Shown piece after piece: positions 25,955 through 35,936 of a stretch of DNA of 60,255 nucleotides. The DNA lies in contig NZ_JAUSTI010000025.1 in the NCBI RefSeq assembly GCF_030812775.1, positions 1 through 60,255 of the forward strand, given 5' to 3'. Made by a program: the position numbers and the translations under genes. Positions within the stretch are counted from its first letter, which is position 1. Every line of letters begins with the position of its first letter. A model generated the notes under the pieces. It saw nothing but the letters and a program-made list of their open reading frames with translations. It was not told the origin of the DNA and did not search any database. This DNA comes from Paenibacillus tundrae. GTDB taxonomy: Bacteria > Bacillota > Bacilli > Paenibacillales > Paenibacillaceae.

Positions 25955-26935
25955 ATGAGTTCACCCATCATCCAACTTGAACATATAAACAAACAATTTA
26001 AAAACAAGCTCGCGGTAAGCGACCTGTCTCTTGAAATCCAGCCTGGCGAAATTGTAGCAATCCTCGGCCCGAATGGAGCCGGCAAGACGACAACGATGAA
26101 GATGCTTCTAGGAATGTGTAAACCGACCTCCGGGAACATCACGGTATTAGGACAGTCTCCGAATCATCAGCAGGTACGTCAGCAGATTGGAGTTATGCTA
26201 CAGGATGTAAGTGTCATCGATGGATTGACGGTGCGCGAGATCATCCGCATGGTTCACAGTTATTATCATCATTCACTTCCAATCCATGAAATCGAGCAGC
26301 TGACTGGACTTTCAGAGATTGATCTGAAGAGAAGAGCAGAGAAACTATCGGGCGGTCAGAAACGCAGCCTGAACTTTGCCCTCGCGATGGCAGGCAATCC
26401 ACAGCTCTTATTTTTGGATGAACCAACGGTAGGCATGGATTCAGAGACACGTAAACATTTCTGGAAACAGGTTCGCCAATTGACACAAGCGGGGAAAACT
26501 GTGCTTTTCACCACCCACTATCTTCAAGAAGCTGATGAAGCAGCTGATCGGATTATTCTGTTTAACGAAGGTAGGATCATTGCGGATGGAACACCGGAGA
26601 GTCTCAAGTCGGGGCTTACCAAGCGTATTCTTTCTTTCTCCGCTCAGCATGGAATGATACCTGGGGGATCAGCTTCTTCCCCATCAGACACACAACCTGA
26701 TCACAACAACGCGAACTCACATCACATACATATTGAAGCTCAGATTGCGATGCTACCTAACGTTGACCAGGTGGAATATCGTAACGGACGCTGGAGTCTC
26801 TACACCACCGATACAGACACACTGATTCGTGATGTAATCCAGCGTCAGCTACCTGTACGGGATATCCGCATTGAGACGGGACAACTCGACGACGCTTATG
26901 CTGAACTGCTTGCTACGATGAAGGAGGAACAATAA
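25955..26935 (+). CDS. ABC transporter ATP-binding protein
   Basis: A 326-residue ATPase. Walker A GPNGAGKTT (38-46), Q-loop in GVMLQDVSV, signature LSGGQKRSLNF, Walker B LLFLDEPTVGMD and the switch His in FTTHYLQEADEAAD are all intact. A C-terminal extension of about 100 residues follows the ATPase core, as in ABC-2 exporters of drugs or lipids. It overlaps no neighbour but the permease begins 1 bp after its stop. The whole set (ATPase, permease, DesK-like kinase, NarL-like regulator) matches B. subtilis yvfR-yvfS-yvfT-yvfU in order. Confidence 0.93.
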   Translation: MSSPIIQLEHINKQFKNKLAVSDLSLEIQPGEIVAILGPNGAGKTTTMKMLLGMCKPTSGNITVLGQSPNHQQVRQQIGVMLQDVSVIDGLTVREIIRMVHSYYHHSLPIHEIEQLTGLSEIDLKRRAEKLSGGQKRSLNFALAMAGNPQLLFLDEPTVGMDSETRKHFWKQVRQLTQAGKTVLFTTHYLQEADEAADRIILFNEGRIIADGTPESLKSGLTKRILSFSAQHGMIPGGSASSPSDTQPDHNNANSHHIHIEAQIAMLPNVDQVEYRNGRWSLYTTDTDTLIRDVIQRQLPVRDIRIETGQLDDAYAELLATMKEEQ

Positions 26936-26936
26936 T

Positions 26937-27674
26937 ATGTCTACATTACTTGTACAATCGCGGATGGAAATGCTCCGCATGTTTCGCAACGTTTACTTTA
27001 TCTTCTGGTCTCTGATGATGCCTGTCTTATTCTATGTGCTATATACCCGAATCTTCACAACGGATGCGGTTGACCCAGAACAGTGGAATGCTCACTACTT
27101 AATGTCCATGACCTGTTTCAGCGTGATGGGTTCATCCATCATGACACTCGGCATACGTTTGGTTCAGGAACGTGTACATGGCTGGGTTTCGTACCTGCGG
27201 GTAACCCCGTTATCTGATGCCATTTATTTTGGTGGCAAAATGGTTGGTCAGACGACGGTGCACCTGTTCTCGATCATCGTTATTTTTACCGCTGGATATC
27301 TGATTAATGGTGTCTCTTTATCTGCCTTACAATGGATAGGAAGTGCCCTATGGATTCTAGCTGGATCGCTACCCTTTCTTGCTCTAGGCACTTGCATTGG
27401 AACCTTACGCAAGGTCGACACCGCCAGTGGTCTTAGCAATGCTCTCTATCTCTCACTAGCACTTCTTGGCGGCATGTGGATGCCGCTCGATATTATGCCT
27501 TCATGGCTGGGTCAGATCGGAAGTTGGCTTCCGTCGAACAGCTTTGGCAACGGCGCCTGGGCGATCGTTAGCGGTAACGCGCCAGCTTTCCGTGATATAC
27601 TAATTTTGACAGCGTACCTGATCGTGTTTATGTTAATATCCACTTATATCCGCAGCAAACAAAAGGAGGCTTAA
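26937..27674 (+). CDS. ABC-2 type permease
   Basis: A 245-residue membrane protein with six predicted hydrophobic helices (starting about 20, 60, 105, 140, 170, 220) and the ABC-2 pattern of a long first loop. It partners the preceding ATPase (1-bp gap). Substrate unknown; exporters next to DesK-type kinases are often concerned with membrane stress or antimicrobials (inference). Confidence 0.9.
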   Translation: MSTLLVQSRMEMLRMFRNVYFIFWSLMMPVLFYVLYTRIFTTDAVDPEQWNAHYLMSMTCFSVMGSSIMTLGIRLVQERVHGWVSYLRVTPLSDAIYFGGKMVGQTTVHLFSIIVIFTAGYLINGVSLSALQWIGSALWILAGSLPFLALGTCIGTLRKVDTASGLSNALYLSLALLGGMWMPLDIMPSWLGQIGSWLPSNSFGNGAWAIVSGNAPAFRDILILTAYLIVFMLISTYIRSKQKEA

Positions 27675-27683
27675 CCCTCATCT

Positions 27684-28817
27684 ATGCTTCAGAAGTTTGA
27701 GATTTTCCCGAAGCGATATGGCTTCTATCCTTACATTTGGATGATCTACTTGGCCATGCCAATCTATTATTTATGGGTAGCCCGTGGTCATGAACTATAT
27801 ATTGGGCTCTCTGCTTTCCTTGTGTTTATCCTGACCTATCGTCAGCTGTATATGACAGCAGGAACCGTTTTATTTTCCTATTGGATGACGTTACAGATGC
27901 TTACTGTTTTTATTTTGACTGTCGTTATTGATTTAAACATGTTTTTTCTCGGTTTTTTCACAGCTAATTTTATTGGATGGTACACAGATAAACGGATGTT
28001 TCGCCTATTTCTATTGGTGTTCGCCATTGTTCAGACCATTCCCATTGCTATTCATTTCTCGTCACTAACAGCTTCTCAGCTCATGTTCTTCACTCCCTTT
28101 TACCTCATCATGCTTGCGTCTCCTTATGGCATTCGATCCATGATGCAACAGCGGCATCTAGAGGAGCAGCTCGATGAAGCTCAGCAGCATATCAAAGAAC
28201 TGATTAAGCGTGAGGAGCGTATGCGCATCGCCCGAGATTTGCATGATACCATGGGACATACGTTATCTTTAATCACCCTTAAGAGTGAACTCGTGACCAA
28301 GCTAATCATCAAAAATCCAGAACGGGCAGTTCAGGAGGCACGCGAGATCGAACGGACTTCCCGTGCTGCCCTACGTGAGGTGCGTCAACTCGTCTCGGAT
28401 ATGCGAGCCATTAGCATTCCTGAAGCAGTCGCAGATGCGATAGAGATGTTAAAGAGTGCAGATATCACACTTCAAGTGACTCAGGAGCAGGACTCCTACG
28501 ATGATGTGCCAGACTTAACGCAGAATATGGCGAGCCTATGTCTTATTGAAGCGGTCACGAACATTGTCAAACACAGTCAAGCAACACGAAGTACATTATC
28601 AATTGAGCGCACGCAGGAAGGGATCAAGCTACGTATTAGAGATAATGGACAAGGGATAGATTCCAGCAAACCTCATGGTAACGGTCTAAAAGGCATGTCA
28701 GAGCGGCTGAACCTGATCGATGGTTCCCTTCAGATCTCTTCCGATTCAGCAGGAACCGAGCTATCCTTTTTCTTTCCATTAATCGTAAGCGATTCCCAAG
28801 GAGGAGTATCATCATGA
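27684..28817 (+). CDS. DesK/HPK7-type sensor histidine kinase
   Basis: A 377-residue membrane kinase. Residues 1-150 hold about five transmembrane helices with very short loops, so the signal is likely sensed in the membrane, as by the thermosensor DesK. A coiled linker (155-180) leads to the HisKA_3 phosphoacceptor H187 in RIARDLHDTMGHT, and the ATPase domain has N-box and GNGLKGMSERL. The stop overlaps the regulator start as ATGA, showing translational coupling. Confidence 0.93.
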   Translation: MLQKFEIFPKRYGFYPYIWMIYLAMPIYYLWVARGHELYIGLSAFLVFILTYRQLYMTAGTVLFSYWMTLQMLTVFILTVVIDLNMFFLGFFTANFIGWYTDKRMFRLFLLVFAIVQTIPIAIHFSSLTASQLMFFTPFYLIMLASPYGIRSMMQQRHLEEQLDEAQQHIKELIKREERMRIARDLHDTMGHTLSLITLKSELVTKLIIKNPERAVQEAREIERTSRAALREVRQLVSDMRAISIPEAVADAIEMLKSADITLQVTQEQDSYDDVPDLTQNMASLCLIEAVTNIVKHSQATRSTLSIERTQEGIKLRIRDNGQGIDSSKPHGNGLKGMSERLNLIDGSLQISSDSAGTELSFFFPLIVSDSQGGVSS

Positions 28818-29416
28818 TTCGTATTTTAATTGCAGAAGATCAACGCATGCTTCGGGGTGCTCTCGCCTCCCTGTTGGATCTCGAAGATGATTTTGAAGTC
28901 ATTGGGGAAGCCGGTAACGGAGAAGAAGCATTGAAGCTAATCTCCTCTCTTGAACCAGATCTCACTTTGATGGATATTGAAATGCCAGTCATGAGTGGAC
29001 TTGACGTGGCAGAACGTTTACAAGAACAAGGTAACCCCTGTCGGATCATCATCCTAACCACATTCGCTCGTCCTGGTTTTCTAGAGCGTGCGGTTCAAGC
29101 TGGCGTACAAGGTTATTTGCTAAAAGATGAGCCAAGTGACCGCTTAGCTCAGGCCATTCGTAGTGTTATGGGGGGCGGACGAGAAGTATCTCCCGAACTT
29201 ATTTTTGGCGCATCCAAAGGTGTTAATCCACTAACGGAACGAGAGAGAGAAATGTTGAAACTTGCCGCCACAGGCATGAATGCCAACCAGATCGCAGCAT
29301 CACTTCATCTGTCCTACGGCACAGTTCGCAATTACCTATCGGAAGCCTTCAATAAGCTAGAGGCTAAGAATCGTGTAGAAGCTATACGCATTGCCCAAGA
29401 GAAGGGCTGGTTATAG
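28814..29416 (+). CDS. NarL/DesR-type response regulator
   Basis: A 200-residue regulator. Receiver domain with acidic pocket E8-D9, phosphoacceptor D54 (LMDIEMP) and Lys in YLLKDE; C-terminal LuxR-type helix-turn-helix from about 139 (LTEREREMLKLAATGMNANQ). It overlaps the kinase gene by 4 bases and is the last gene of the four-gene operon. The perfect dyad at 25861-25887 is a plausible target, implying autoregulation. Confidence 0.94.
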   Translation: MIRILIAEDQRMLRGALASLLDLEDDFEVIGEAGNGEEALKLISSLEPDLTLMDIEMPVMSGLDVAERLQEQGNPCRIIILTTFARPGFLERAVQAGVQGYLLKDEPSDRLAQAIRSVMGGGREVSPELIFGASKGVNPLTEREREMLKLAATGMNANQIAASLHLSYGTVRNYLSEAFNKLEAKNRVEAIRIAQEKGWL

Positions 29417-29522
29417 CAGTAGATCCATCATCTATTCGTGTAATACCTATCGTCAAAATGAATGATTCAAGCATGAGCTATGCATTTCTCATACAAGCGC
29501 AAGCGTAAAAATGTACACCAAA

Positions 29523-29560
29523 AGAACGCCTCCTTGATCAGCCAAGGAGGCGTTCTTCAC
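29523..29560 (+). terminator. Strong hairpin between converging genes
   Basis: A perfect 14-bp stem, AGAACGCCTCCTTG with its complement, loop of 6. The T-run is poor (TTCACTATTTT), but it lies between the response regulator and the convergent AI-2E gene. Confidence 0.75.
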
Positions 29561-29616
29561 TATTTTCACATGCTATTGGATAAATACAACACACTACTTA
29601 CAAGCGTTACACTAAG

Positions 29617-30666
29617 CTACAGCTTCGAATCTACACGCACCGGTTCGTTTGATTTCTCCATTTTATTTACATCAAGGATGTCCAACAGGAATACAAAGAT
29701 CGGAATTCCGATGATCAGTCCCCAGATTCCGAGGAAATGCTGTGACAGAATCAATACGATAAATGTGTAGAACATTGGAAGCTTTGTTTTGTGCGCCATT
29801 AACTTTGGATTCAAGAAATAGGTCTCCAGCGCATGAATGATAATAATCATGACAATAACGATAATGCTAAGCTGCAATCCGCCAATCTGATACCCAATCA
29901 GACACAATGGCACCAATGAGATGACAACCCCCGCAACGGGAACCAAGCTTAGTAGGAATACCAGAATGGTTAATGCGAACAGATACGGATATCCAAGAAT
30001 CCATAGTCCCAACATCGTTAGAACCGTGTTGAACACCGCAATCAATAGCTGAGCTTCAATGACTTTTCCGAAGGAAGATACAAATTTATCTCCAAGATAA
30101 GCCACTTCTTTATAGAACCAGCCGAGCTTACTTGTTTTGAACTTGGATGTGAATTTGACGATTTCTTGTTTTTGCAGCAAGAAGAACAGACTCAGAATAA
30201 TAACCAGCAAAATAAACTCCAGCCCTTTACTCAGAGCAAAAATATACTTCAGCGCATTATTCGTATAGTTCTTAATATCAAATGACTGCAGATACCCTGC
30301 AATCTTCGATGCATAATTATCGCCTTCAGCCGTATCCAGAAACTTAATGATTTCATTCGTCAGTTGTATGACCTGATCGACAATCCTCGGCGAATACTTA
30401 GATATTCCTAGCACAATCGCCGCAATCACAATCAAATATAGCAAGATGACAACGACCTTGTAGTTAATCGGAAACAGTCGATTTAACTGTCCCGTAATGA
30501 AGTGCTGTAGTCGATTCATGACATACGTCACGAGGAACAACAGCAAAATCATGTGCAGCATACTCCCCATGCTGAATAGAACCAAACAGAACAACAGCAG
30601 GATCAGAAAACGTCTGACCGTTGTGTTCTGTAGCCAATCTTTTATCATTTCCCCCAAAGTCTTCAC
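29617..30666 (-). CDS. AI-2E family transporter (YdbI/TqsA-like)
   Basis: A 349-residue membrane protein with about eight hydrophobic segments and the family's long region before the second helix cluster (about 70-145); GIWGLIIGIPIFVFL near the C-terminus is typical. Despite the name, members export or exchange varied solutes, including Na+/H+ in some bacilli, so the substrate is unknown. The start is uncertain: GTG at 30666, TTG at 30657 (best spacing to GAGGTG) or ATG at 30648. It appears monocistronic. Confidence 0.88.
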   Translation of the reverse strand: MKTLGEMIKDWLQNTTVRRFLILLLFCLVLFSMGSMLHMILLLFLVTYVMNRLQHFITGQLNRLFPINYKVVVILLYLIVIAAIVLGISKYSPRIVDQVIQLTNEIIKFLDTAEGDNYASKIAGYLQSFDIKNYTNNALKYIFALSKGLEFILLVIILSLFFLLQKQEIVKFTSKFKTSKLGWFYKEVAYLGDKFVSSFGKVIEAQLLIAVFNTVLTMLGLWILGYPYLFALTILVFLLSLVPVAGVVISLVPLCLIGYQIGGLQLSIIVIVMIIIIHALETYFLNPKLMAHKTKLPMFYTFIVLILSQHFLGIWGLIIGIPIFVFLLDILDVNKMEKSNEPVRVDSKL

Positions 30667-30720
30667 CTCACAGCTAATATGCCCATTATGTATACGATCT
30701 CATGCCCACTTTCGTTTCAG

Positions 30721-30748
30721 AAAAAAAGAGAAGCCTACCGGCTTCTCT
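30721..30748 (-). terminator. trxB terminator
   Basis: On the minus strand AGAGAAGCC, loop GGTA, GGCTTCTCT, then seven T. Confidence 0.92.
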
Positions 30749-30812
30749 CACATCATGAGACTTCCCGTTGTCTCTATTCCTTATCTTATGTGGACATTCA
30801 AGCCAAACATGC

Positions 30813-31772
30813 TTATTTATCCAATGTTTCGCTCCAGTCGTGCACAATGCTGCCTTCCAAAAATTTCTCACAGTCCATTGCTGCCATACAACCTGACCCT
30901 GCTGCAGTAATCGCTTGACGATACTTCGTATCCTGGACGTCGCCACAAGCAAATACACCTGGGATGTTCGTTTCCGTCGTACCTGGTTTAACAACCACAT
31001 ACCCATGATCATCCAACACCACTTGGTTGCCGAGGAATCCGGTATTTGGTGTATGTCCGATGGCAACAAACACGCCATCCGCCTCCAACAGCTCTTCTTG
31101 GCCTGTCTCATTGTTCCGTACCTTAAGTCCCTTCACACCCAGCGCTTCAGGCACCACTTCAAGCGGTGTACGGTTCAATGCCCATTTCACCTTTTCGTTA
31201 CTGCGCGCGCGATCCTGCATGATCTTCGATGCGCGTAATTCATCCCGACGGTGCACTAAGGTTACATCTGTTGCGAATCTGGTCAAGAAACTGGCCTCTT
31301 CCATCGCGGAGTCTCCCCCACCAACAACGACAATCTTTTTGCCACGGAAAAAGAATCCATCACATGTCGCACATGTACTTACCCCGCGCCCTACATTTTC
31401 CTGCTCTCCCGGGATACCGAGGTAGCGGGCAGATGCACCGGTCGAGATTATGATTGAATCGGCCTCGAGATCACCAATGCCGCCAACTTTCACTTTGAAT
31501 GGGGGCTTACTGAAGTCTACCTCTTCCACCCAGCCATTCTTAAATTCTGCGCCAAAACGCTCCGCTTGCTTCCGCATGTTGTCCATCAATTCTGGCCCCA
31601 TAATGCCTTGCGGGAATCCAGGGAAGTTCTCAACCTCTGTCGTGGTAGTCAATTGTCCACCTGGTTGAAGACCTTCGATAACCAATGGATTAAGGTTGGC
31701 ACGCGCCAAATAAATTGCTGCTGTTAATCCGGCAGGTCCGGTTCCAATCACAATCGTTCTGTATTTAGACAT
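30813..31772 (-). CDS. trxB: Thioredoxin reductase
   Basis: A 319-residue NADPH-dependent flavoprotein that reduces thioredoxin. FAD-binding GTGPAG at 10-15, redox disulfide CATC at 134-137, NADPH-binding GGGDSAMEEA and the second FAD site GVFACGDVQD are present. The ATG at 31772 follows AAGGAGG; the open frame upstream of it is unlike the family. Located between the rapZ block and the TPR gene, as in Bacillus, although an ABC/two-component island separates it here from rapZ. Confidence 0.97.
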   Translation of the reverse strand: MSKYRTIVIGTGPAGLTAAIYLARANLNPLVIEGLQPGGQLTTTTEVENFPGFPQGIMGPELMDNMRKQAERFGAEFKNGWVEEVDFSKPPFKVKVGGIGDLEADSIIISTGASARYLGIPGEQENVGRGVSTCATCDGFFFRGKKIVVVGGGDSAMEEASFLTRFATDVTLVHRRDELRASKIMQDRARSNEKVKWALNRTPLEVVPEALGVKGLKVRNNETGQEELLEADGVFVAIGHTPNTGFLGNQVVLDDHGYVVVKPGTTETNIPGVFACGDVQDTKYRQAITAAGSGCMAAMDCEKFLEGSIVHDWSETLDK

Positions 31773-31978
31773 ATAGATACAGCCTCCTTGATTAGGTTGA
31801 GAGTATATGAACTGGTTCATTTCTAGATCCATGTGACAATAGCCATCCATTAAGTTTACCCGTTTTGCAGGCAAATGTATCCTTCATGAAATCCCAATCT
31901 TCCTCAATCGTGCTTCAAGCCGCTTAAATCCCTGTCATGCCTTTAAAACATTTGGAATAACCACTCTAAATCATCCGA

Positions 31979-33712
31979 TTATACTGTAGGTGGTACCGTA
32001 CTACACACCTTGTTAATCTGCTTCGCATATTTACTAACCGTTGATGCCGAAATGCCATATCGCTCTGCTACACTTTGATAGGTTACAGGTCTTCTGTGAA
32101 TTTTGGCAGCCAAATATTCCAGCCCTGCAGCCCATCCCTCAATATGCTTCATCGCTGTCATTTCAGGATGAGCACGGGACACATAATCGGTCCATATACG
32201 CTCCATTTCCTGCTGTAACTCTGCTTTCGTTTCCGTCATCTGTAGCGCACGGTCAACGACAGCTTGCCAGTGAGAAATGGATTCTGTCTGCGAGCCTTCT
32301 GTGCTGATTGCTGCATTCTGAATAGATCGCGCGGCTACCGTTGAGAGCGGTAGTACTGCGCGGCTCCGCTCCGAATGCTGCTCAGTCGCAAGCAGTTCAT
32401 TCAGTACAGATTGAGCAGCTTCCACGAGATCCTGCTGCTCATCGGATTCCTGTATGAAGGATTGTAACGCTTGCTGTACTTCATAGTCTCCGATCATACC
32501 GAGCGCATGAATGACTTGAAGCTTGGTTGCCCGATCACCATGGCGTAATGCCCAGAAAAATGATGAACGAATCAGTGGATCATTCTTCATTTCCTCCGGA
32601 ATGCCATTTCCGTAGTTCTCCCATTGCTTGAATTGCTCATCAAAAGGAAGATGGTAATGATAGCTTAAATTTTCAGGCTGAAGCTCGTCTTGTTGTACCG
32701 CCTTAAGTCGAGACAAATAAAACGGAGACACTTCAGACACAGGGTCAAGCTTGCTTACATGATGCCATAACCGCTCGGCTGCATCATAACGTCCGGTATT
32801 AAAGGCCGCCACTGCAGCATAGTGCGCAAGCGCAGGGTCAGCTGCCGTCTCTTCCACTTTAAGCAATCTACGAAAGTGTACATAGGCGGTATCATGCTGT
32901 CCCAAAATACCCATTGTGGTTGCTAGCTTATAGACCTGTTCGTGTTGGAAAGGTACAATGACACGCAACTTTTTGATTAATAGGAGCACCTGATCTGTAC
33001 GGTTCTCATTCTGATGGAAGATTGCCAGATTACACAGAGCATGCAGATTGCCAGGCTCTTGCTCAAGCACCTCGGCAATGGTCTCACGCGCTTTGGGGAA
33101 TTGACCCATATAATAATAGGCAAGAGCCAGGTTATTGCGTACAGCCAGATAATCTGGATAATCAGGTGACATGCCCTCCAGAAGCTCAGCTGCTTGTGCA
33201 AATTTCCCTTCCTCTAGCAATTCTCGTGCATGATCATGCTCCACAACACCCTTACGTGATTTGATCCGGTTCAGTTTAGATGGGCGGTCCAACTCGTAAT
33301 ACAGAAGCTCCATCATCTCTTCTGCCTCCGTCATAAACTGACCCTGGGTGTCTTCTTCCAAATACGTTACTAACGCTTGCTCCGCTTCTTCAAACCGATC
33401 CATATTGGCATAATTGTTCGCCATATAGAAATAACATTCGGTCATCGACGGATCTACGGCATCCAGTACATTCGCGAGAATCGCATTAGATGCCTCGTAA
33501 TCCCCTTTCTCAGATAATATACCCGCCATATTACAATGATTCACCGGGTTTTCCGGTTCATATTCAACAGCTTTACGAAAATATTTTAATGCCTTGTCGA
33601 CGTGATTACGGTCCAGCGAGCGGACAGCTCTTTCAAAAAAGAAAGACGCATCCAAATGAATCGGTATAATGTTGGCGAGGTCTCCCTCAGCCCGCAGTAG
33701 CTTGCCCTTCAT
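31979..33712 (-). CDS. TPR-repeat protein with C-terminal helix-turn-helix (YvcD-like)
   Basis: A 577-residue cytosolic protein. The first half contains several tetratricopeptide repeats (for instance DKALKYFRKAVEYEPENP, and AQAAELLEGMSPDYPDYLAV). The middle is helical. The end (about 535-570, TYQSVAERYGISASTVSKYA) is a recognisable helix-turn-helix. The start at 33712 has GAGGAGGTG at 9 bases; an upstream ATG (33745) has poor spacing. B. subtilis has the TPR protein YvcD next to trxB, so it is probably the counterpart. Function unknown; a TPR-sensing DNA-binding role is inference. Confidence 0.82.
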   Translation of the reverse strand: MKGKLLRAEGDLANIIPIHLDASFFFERAVRSLDRNHVDKALKYFRKAVEYEPENPVNHCNMAGILSEKGDYEASNAILANVLDAVDPSMTECYFYMANNYANMDRFEEAEQALVTYLEEDTQGQFMTEAEEMMELLYYELDRPSKLNRIKSRKGVVEHDHARELLEEGKFAQAAELLEGMSPDYPDYLAVRNNLALAYYYMGQFPKARETIAEVLEQEPGNLHALCNLAIFHQNENRTDQVLLLIKKLRVIVPFQHEQVYKLATTMGILGQHDTAYVHFRRLLKVEETAADPALAHYAAVAAFNTGRYDAAERLWHHVSKLDPVSEVSPFYLSRLKAVQQDELQPENLSYHYHLPFDEQFKQWENYGNGIPEEMKNDPLIRSSFFWALRHGDRATKLQVIHALGMIGDYEVQQALQSFIQESDEQQDLVEAAQSVLNELLATEQHSERSRAVLPLSTVAARSIQNAAISTEGSQTESISHWQAVVDRALQMTETKAELQQEMERIWTDYVSRAHPEMTAMKHIEGWAAGLEYLAAKIHRRPVTYQSVAERYGISASTVSKYAKQINKVCSTVPPTV

Positions 33713-33902
33713 CTTCCAAGGCACCTCCTCTTTGCTTTCATTCATACTCTCCAGTATACCACATCTTGCGGTAGGCTTCTCAACATGTAGTTTCATGTGA
33801 TTTAGGCAAAAAATGTGCAAAAGAAAGCGGTATTCCATCATCCATAATTGGAATGAAATACCGCCTTGTTCTTGGTAACCATATTCAATTTCGTAAGAGG
33901 AC

Positions 33903-35663
33903 TTATTGGTCTTGCAACTTCTTCGCCATGGATGGTGAAAGCGAGATATGAATCGTTTTATCAAACGGCGTCATGAAGTTAACGAGCACAATCTTGCACT
34001 TCTCTGGCAGCTTCGCCTCACGAACCGATGAAGCCAAATGTCCCGTTTCGCCTCCACTGATCTCGATCCAGTCTTCACCGCAGGTATAACGCAAATTACC
34101 GCTGCTCCATAAGTGATGACCATCACTAGTCTCCGTTCCGTCCTCGTAGGTTAACTCTCCTTCGCTTCCGAATACAAAGGATAACTGCATCATGATGTCC
34201 TCCGGTTCTTCCCCCGTCAGATGCATTGTCCAACCGTTCTCCGTATGTAACACCTCAGCTCCCACACGGAATGTCTGCTCATGGGTAAGTCGGCGACTCT
34301 GATGGGGAAGTAGGTACCACGGACTTATATCTGAAGACGCCGTCTCTGGCAGTTCATTAGCAGGAATCGGGTCATAATAACCCTTCTTCTGCTCCCCTGT
34401 TAATCGATACCCTTGAGGCAAACGGGTCATATCTTGCATCGGGATATACCCTGGATTAAAGTAGGAAGCCAGTTGTACAGCAAGTAGACGCACCTTACCA
34501 TGACGCAGAGCGAAGAAAGGAGGCACCTCCGTCATCACCGTTACACTGGTCTCACCATCGCGGATTCGAGCTACAGGTGCACCAAAATCGGTATGCATTC
34601 GGCTATGGAATATCCGTCCATGGTGGCCAACAGCCTCCATCTGATCCAAATAGCTGGCTCTTGCAAAATGCTCGTTCAGCATAACCTCATACTGCTGTGG
34701 TAACACATCCAGCGAGCCGTTCGCCTGTTGAAGCTCCGGCTCTAACAGTAACCTTACGAGCGCATTGACCGAGCATACCCCCGGGTCTGTCAGAGTACCA
34801 TCTGCCAGGGCAGCCATGCCTGCAAAAATCGGATCTCCGTCCAATTGGGCTAAGATGGCATAGGGCAGGTAATACGATGATAAGTCATGGATGCTACCCA
34901 GATCCTGACGACCTGAATAATCCGTAACGATCTCTCCCGTTGGGTGCACCAAATATACCATCATGCGAAGATTCAAACGTACAGGTTCCAGCAATTCCGG
35001 ACGACCGAGCAGCCTTGCTGCATGAATGAGCATAATGTCACTCACTGCATTATAAATTCCGTTGCTTCGCTCGGTCCACTCGCCATCGGGCGTAATGTCT
35101 ATGCCTTCTGCCAGCCACTGCTCTGCGCGCTGCACAGCTTCCTCCAGACCAAAGATGTCATGCAGGAAACCAAGCGCCGCGCATAGCACCCAGCGGTGAT
35201 TCGGCGTATGGCATCCCCCTGCCAACATCACAGGAATCGTTCGCTCTAGGAATTGCCGCATATTGTTAAGGACAGGTTGCAGAGGCGTCCATTCCTGTTT
35301 AACAAGTAGCTGATATAACTGCGAATATCCTACAACGACAAATGCGGTATCCGGCGGGGAATGGTAGTTCGTCCAGCCGGGTGATATCGAGCCATCCTCA
35401 TGCTGTAGACGAAGTACAAACTCTGTGGCCAATAGCAGTCTATCTAACAATGCCTCATCCCGGTAATAGATCGAGTCCGGATTAGAGAGCGCTGCTCCCC
35501 AGTAGCACATATCCGTCGGCGTTCCAGTGGTATGGTTCACCCAAGCCACACCTGTATACGGATCAATCGTACCACCGTAGTATCGATTCTCTGGATCAAG
35601 CATCTGCCTGGCCATACCTCGTTCTACTGCTCTGTCATTACTATCTACCAGTTGTCTGTACAT
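33903..35663 (-). CDS. Putative carbohydrate-active protein, (alpha/alpha)-toroid type, family not recognised
   Basis: A 586-residue protein without signal peptide. Residues 1-300 are helical with repeated aromatic and acidic motifs (CHTPNHRW at 151-158, DGEWTERSNGIYN at 193-205, YHSPPDTAF at 100-108), the look of an (alpha/alpha)6 toroid as in glycoside hydrolases and polysaccharide lyases. Residues 330-586 appear beta-rich, as in the C-terminal sandwich of such lyases. Both points are inference from pattern. The ATG at 35663 has GGAGGGG upstream. As the last gene of the sugar cluster, it may cleave the oligosaccharide that the transporter imports. Substrate unknown. Confidence 0.65.
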   Translation of the reverse strand: MYRQLVDSNDRAVERGMARQMLDPENRYYGGTIDPYTGVAWVNHTTGTPTDMCYWGAALSNPDSIYYRDEALLDRLLLATEFVLRLQHEDGSISPGWTNYHSPPDTAFVVVGYSQLYQLLVKQEWTPLQPVLNNMRQFLERTIPVMLAGGCHTPNHRWVLCAALGFLHDIFGLEEAVQRAEQWLAEGIDITPDGEWTERSNGIYNAVSDIMLIHAARLLGRPELLEPVRLNLRMMVYLVHPTGEIVTDYSGRQDLGSIHDLSSYYLPYAILAQLDGDPIFAGMAALADGTLTDPGVCSVNALVRLLLEPELQQANGSLDVLPQQYEVMLNEHFARASYLDQMEAVGHHGRIFHSRMHTDFGAPVARIRDGETSVTVMTEVPPFFALRHGKVRLLAVQLASYFNPGYIPMQDMTRLPQGYRLTGEQKKGYYDPIPANELPETASSDISPWYLLPHQSRRLTHEQTFRVGAEVLHTENGWTMHLTGEEPEDIMMQLSFVFGSEGELTYEDGTETSDGHHLWSSGNLRYTCGEDWIEISGGETGHLASSVREAKLPEKCKIVLVNFMTPFDKTIHISLSPSMAKKLQDQ

Positions 35664-35936
35664 GTGCAGTTCCCCTCCATACCAATGCATTTGCCCGATG
35701 AACGAAGGACATGGCGCACCCCCTACATAGGGTGGAAGCTACTCACCTCGCCTGTATACGAGCTAATTTCTCGTCAGTATATACCTTATCTCACCAAAAG
35801 TCGCCAGGAGATTTAGACATCATAGCAGCAATAGCCGCGGCTATATTAGACACTAACGTCTTACAAATATCTGCCGTTTATTCGGCTCTACCAAACGGCT
35901 TTCGAAAGTACTTTATTACGCTCTTTGTTTATGACT

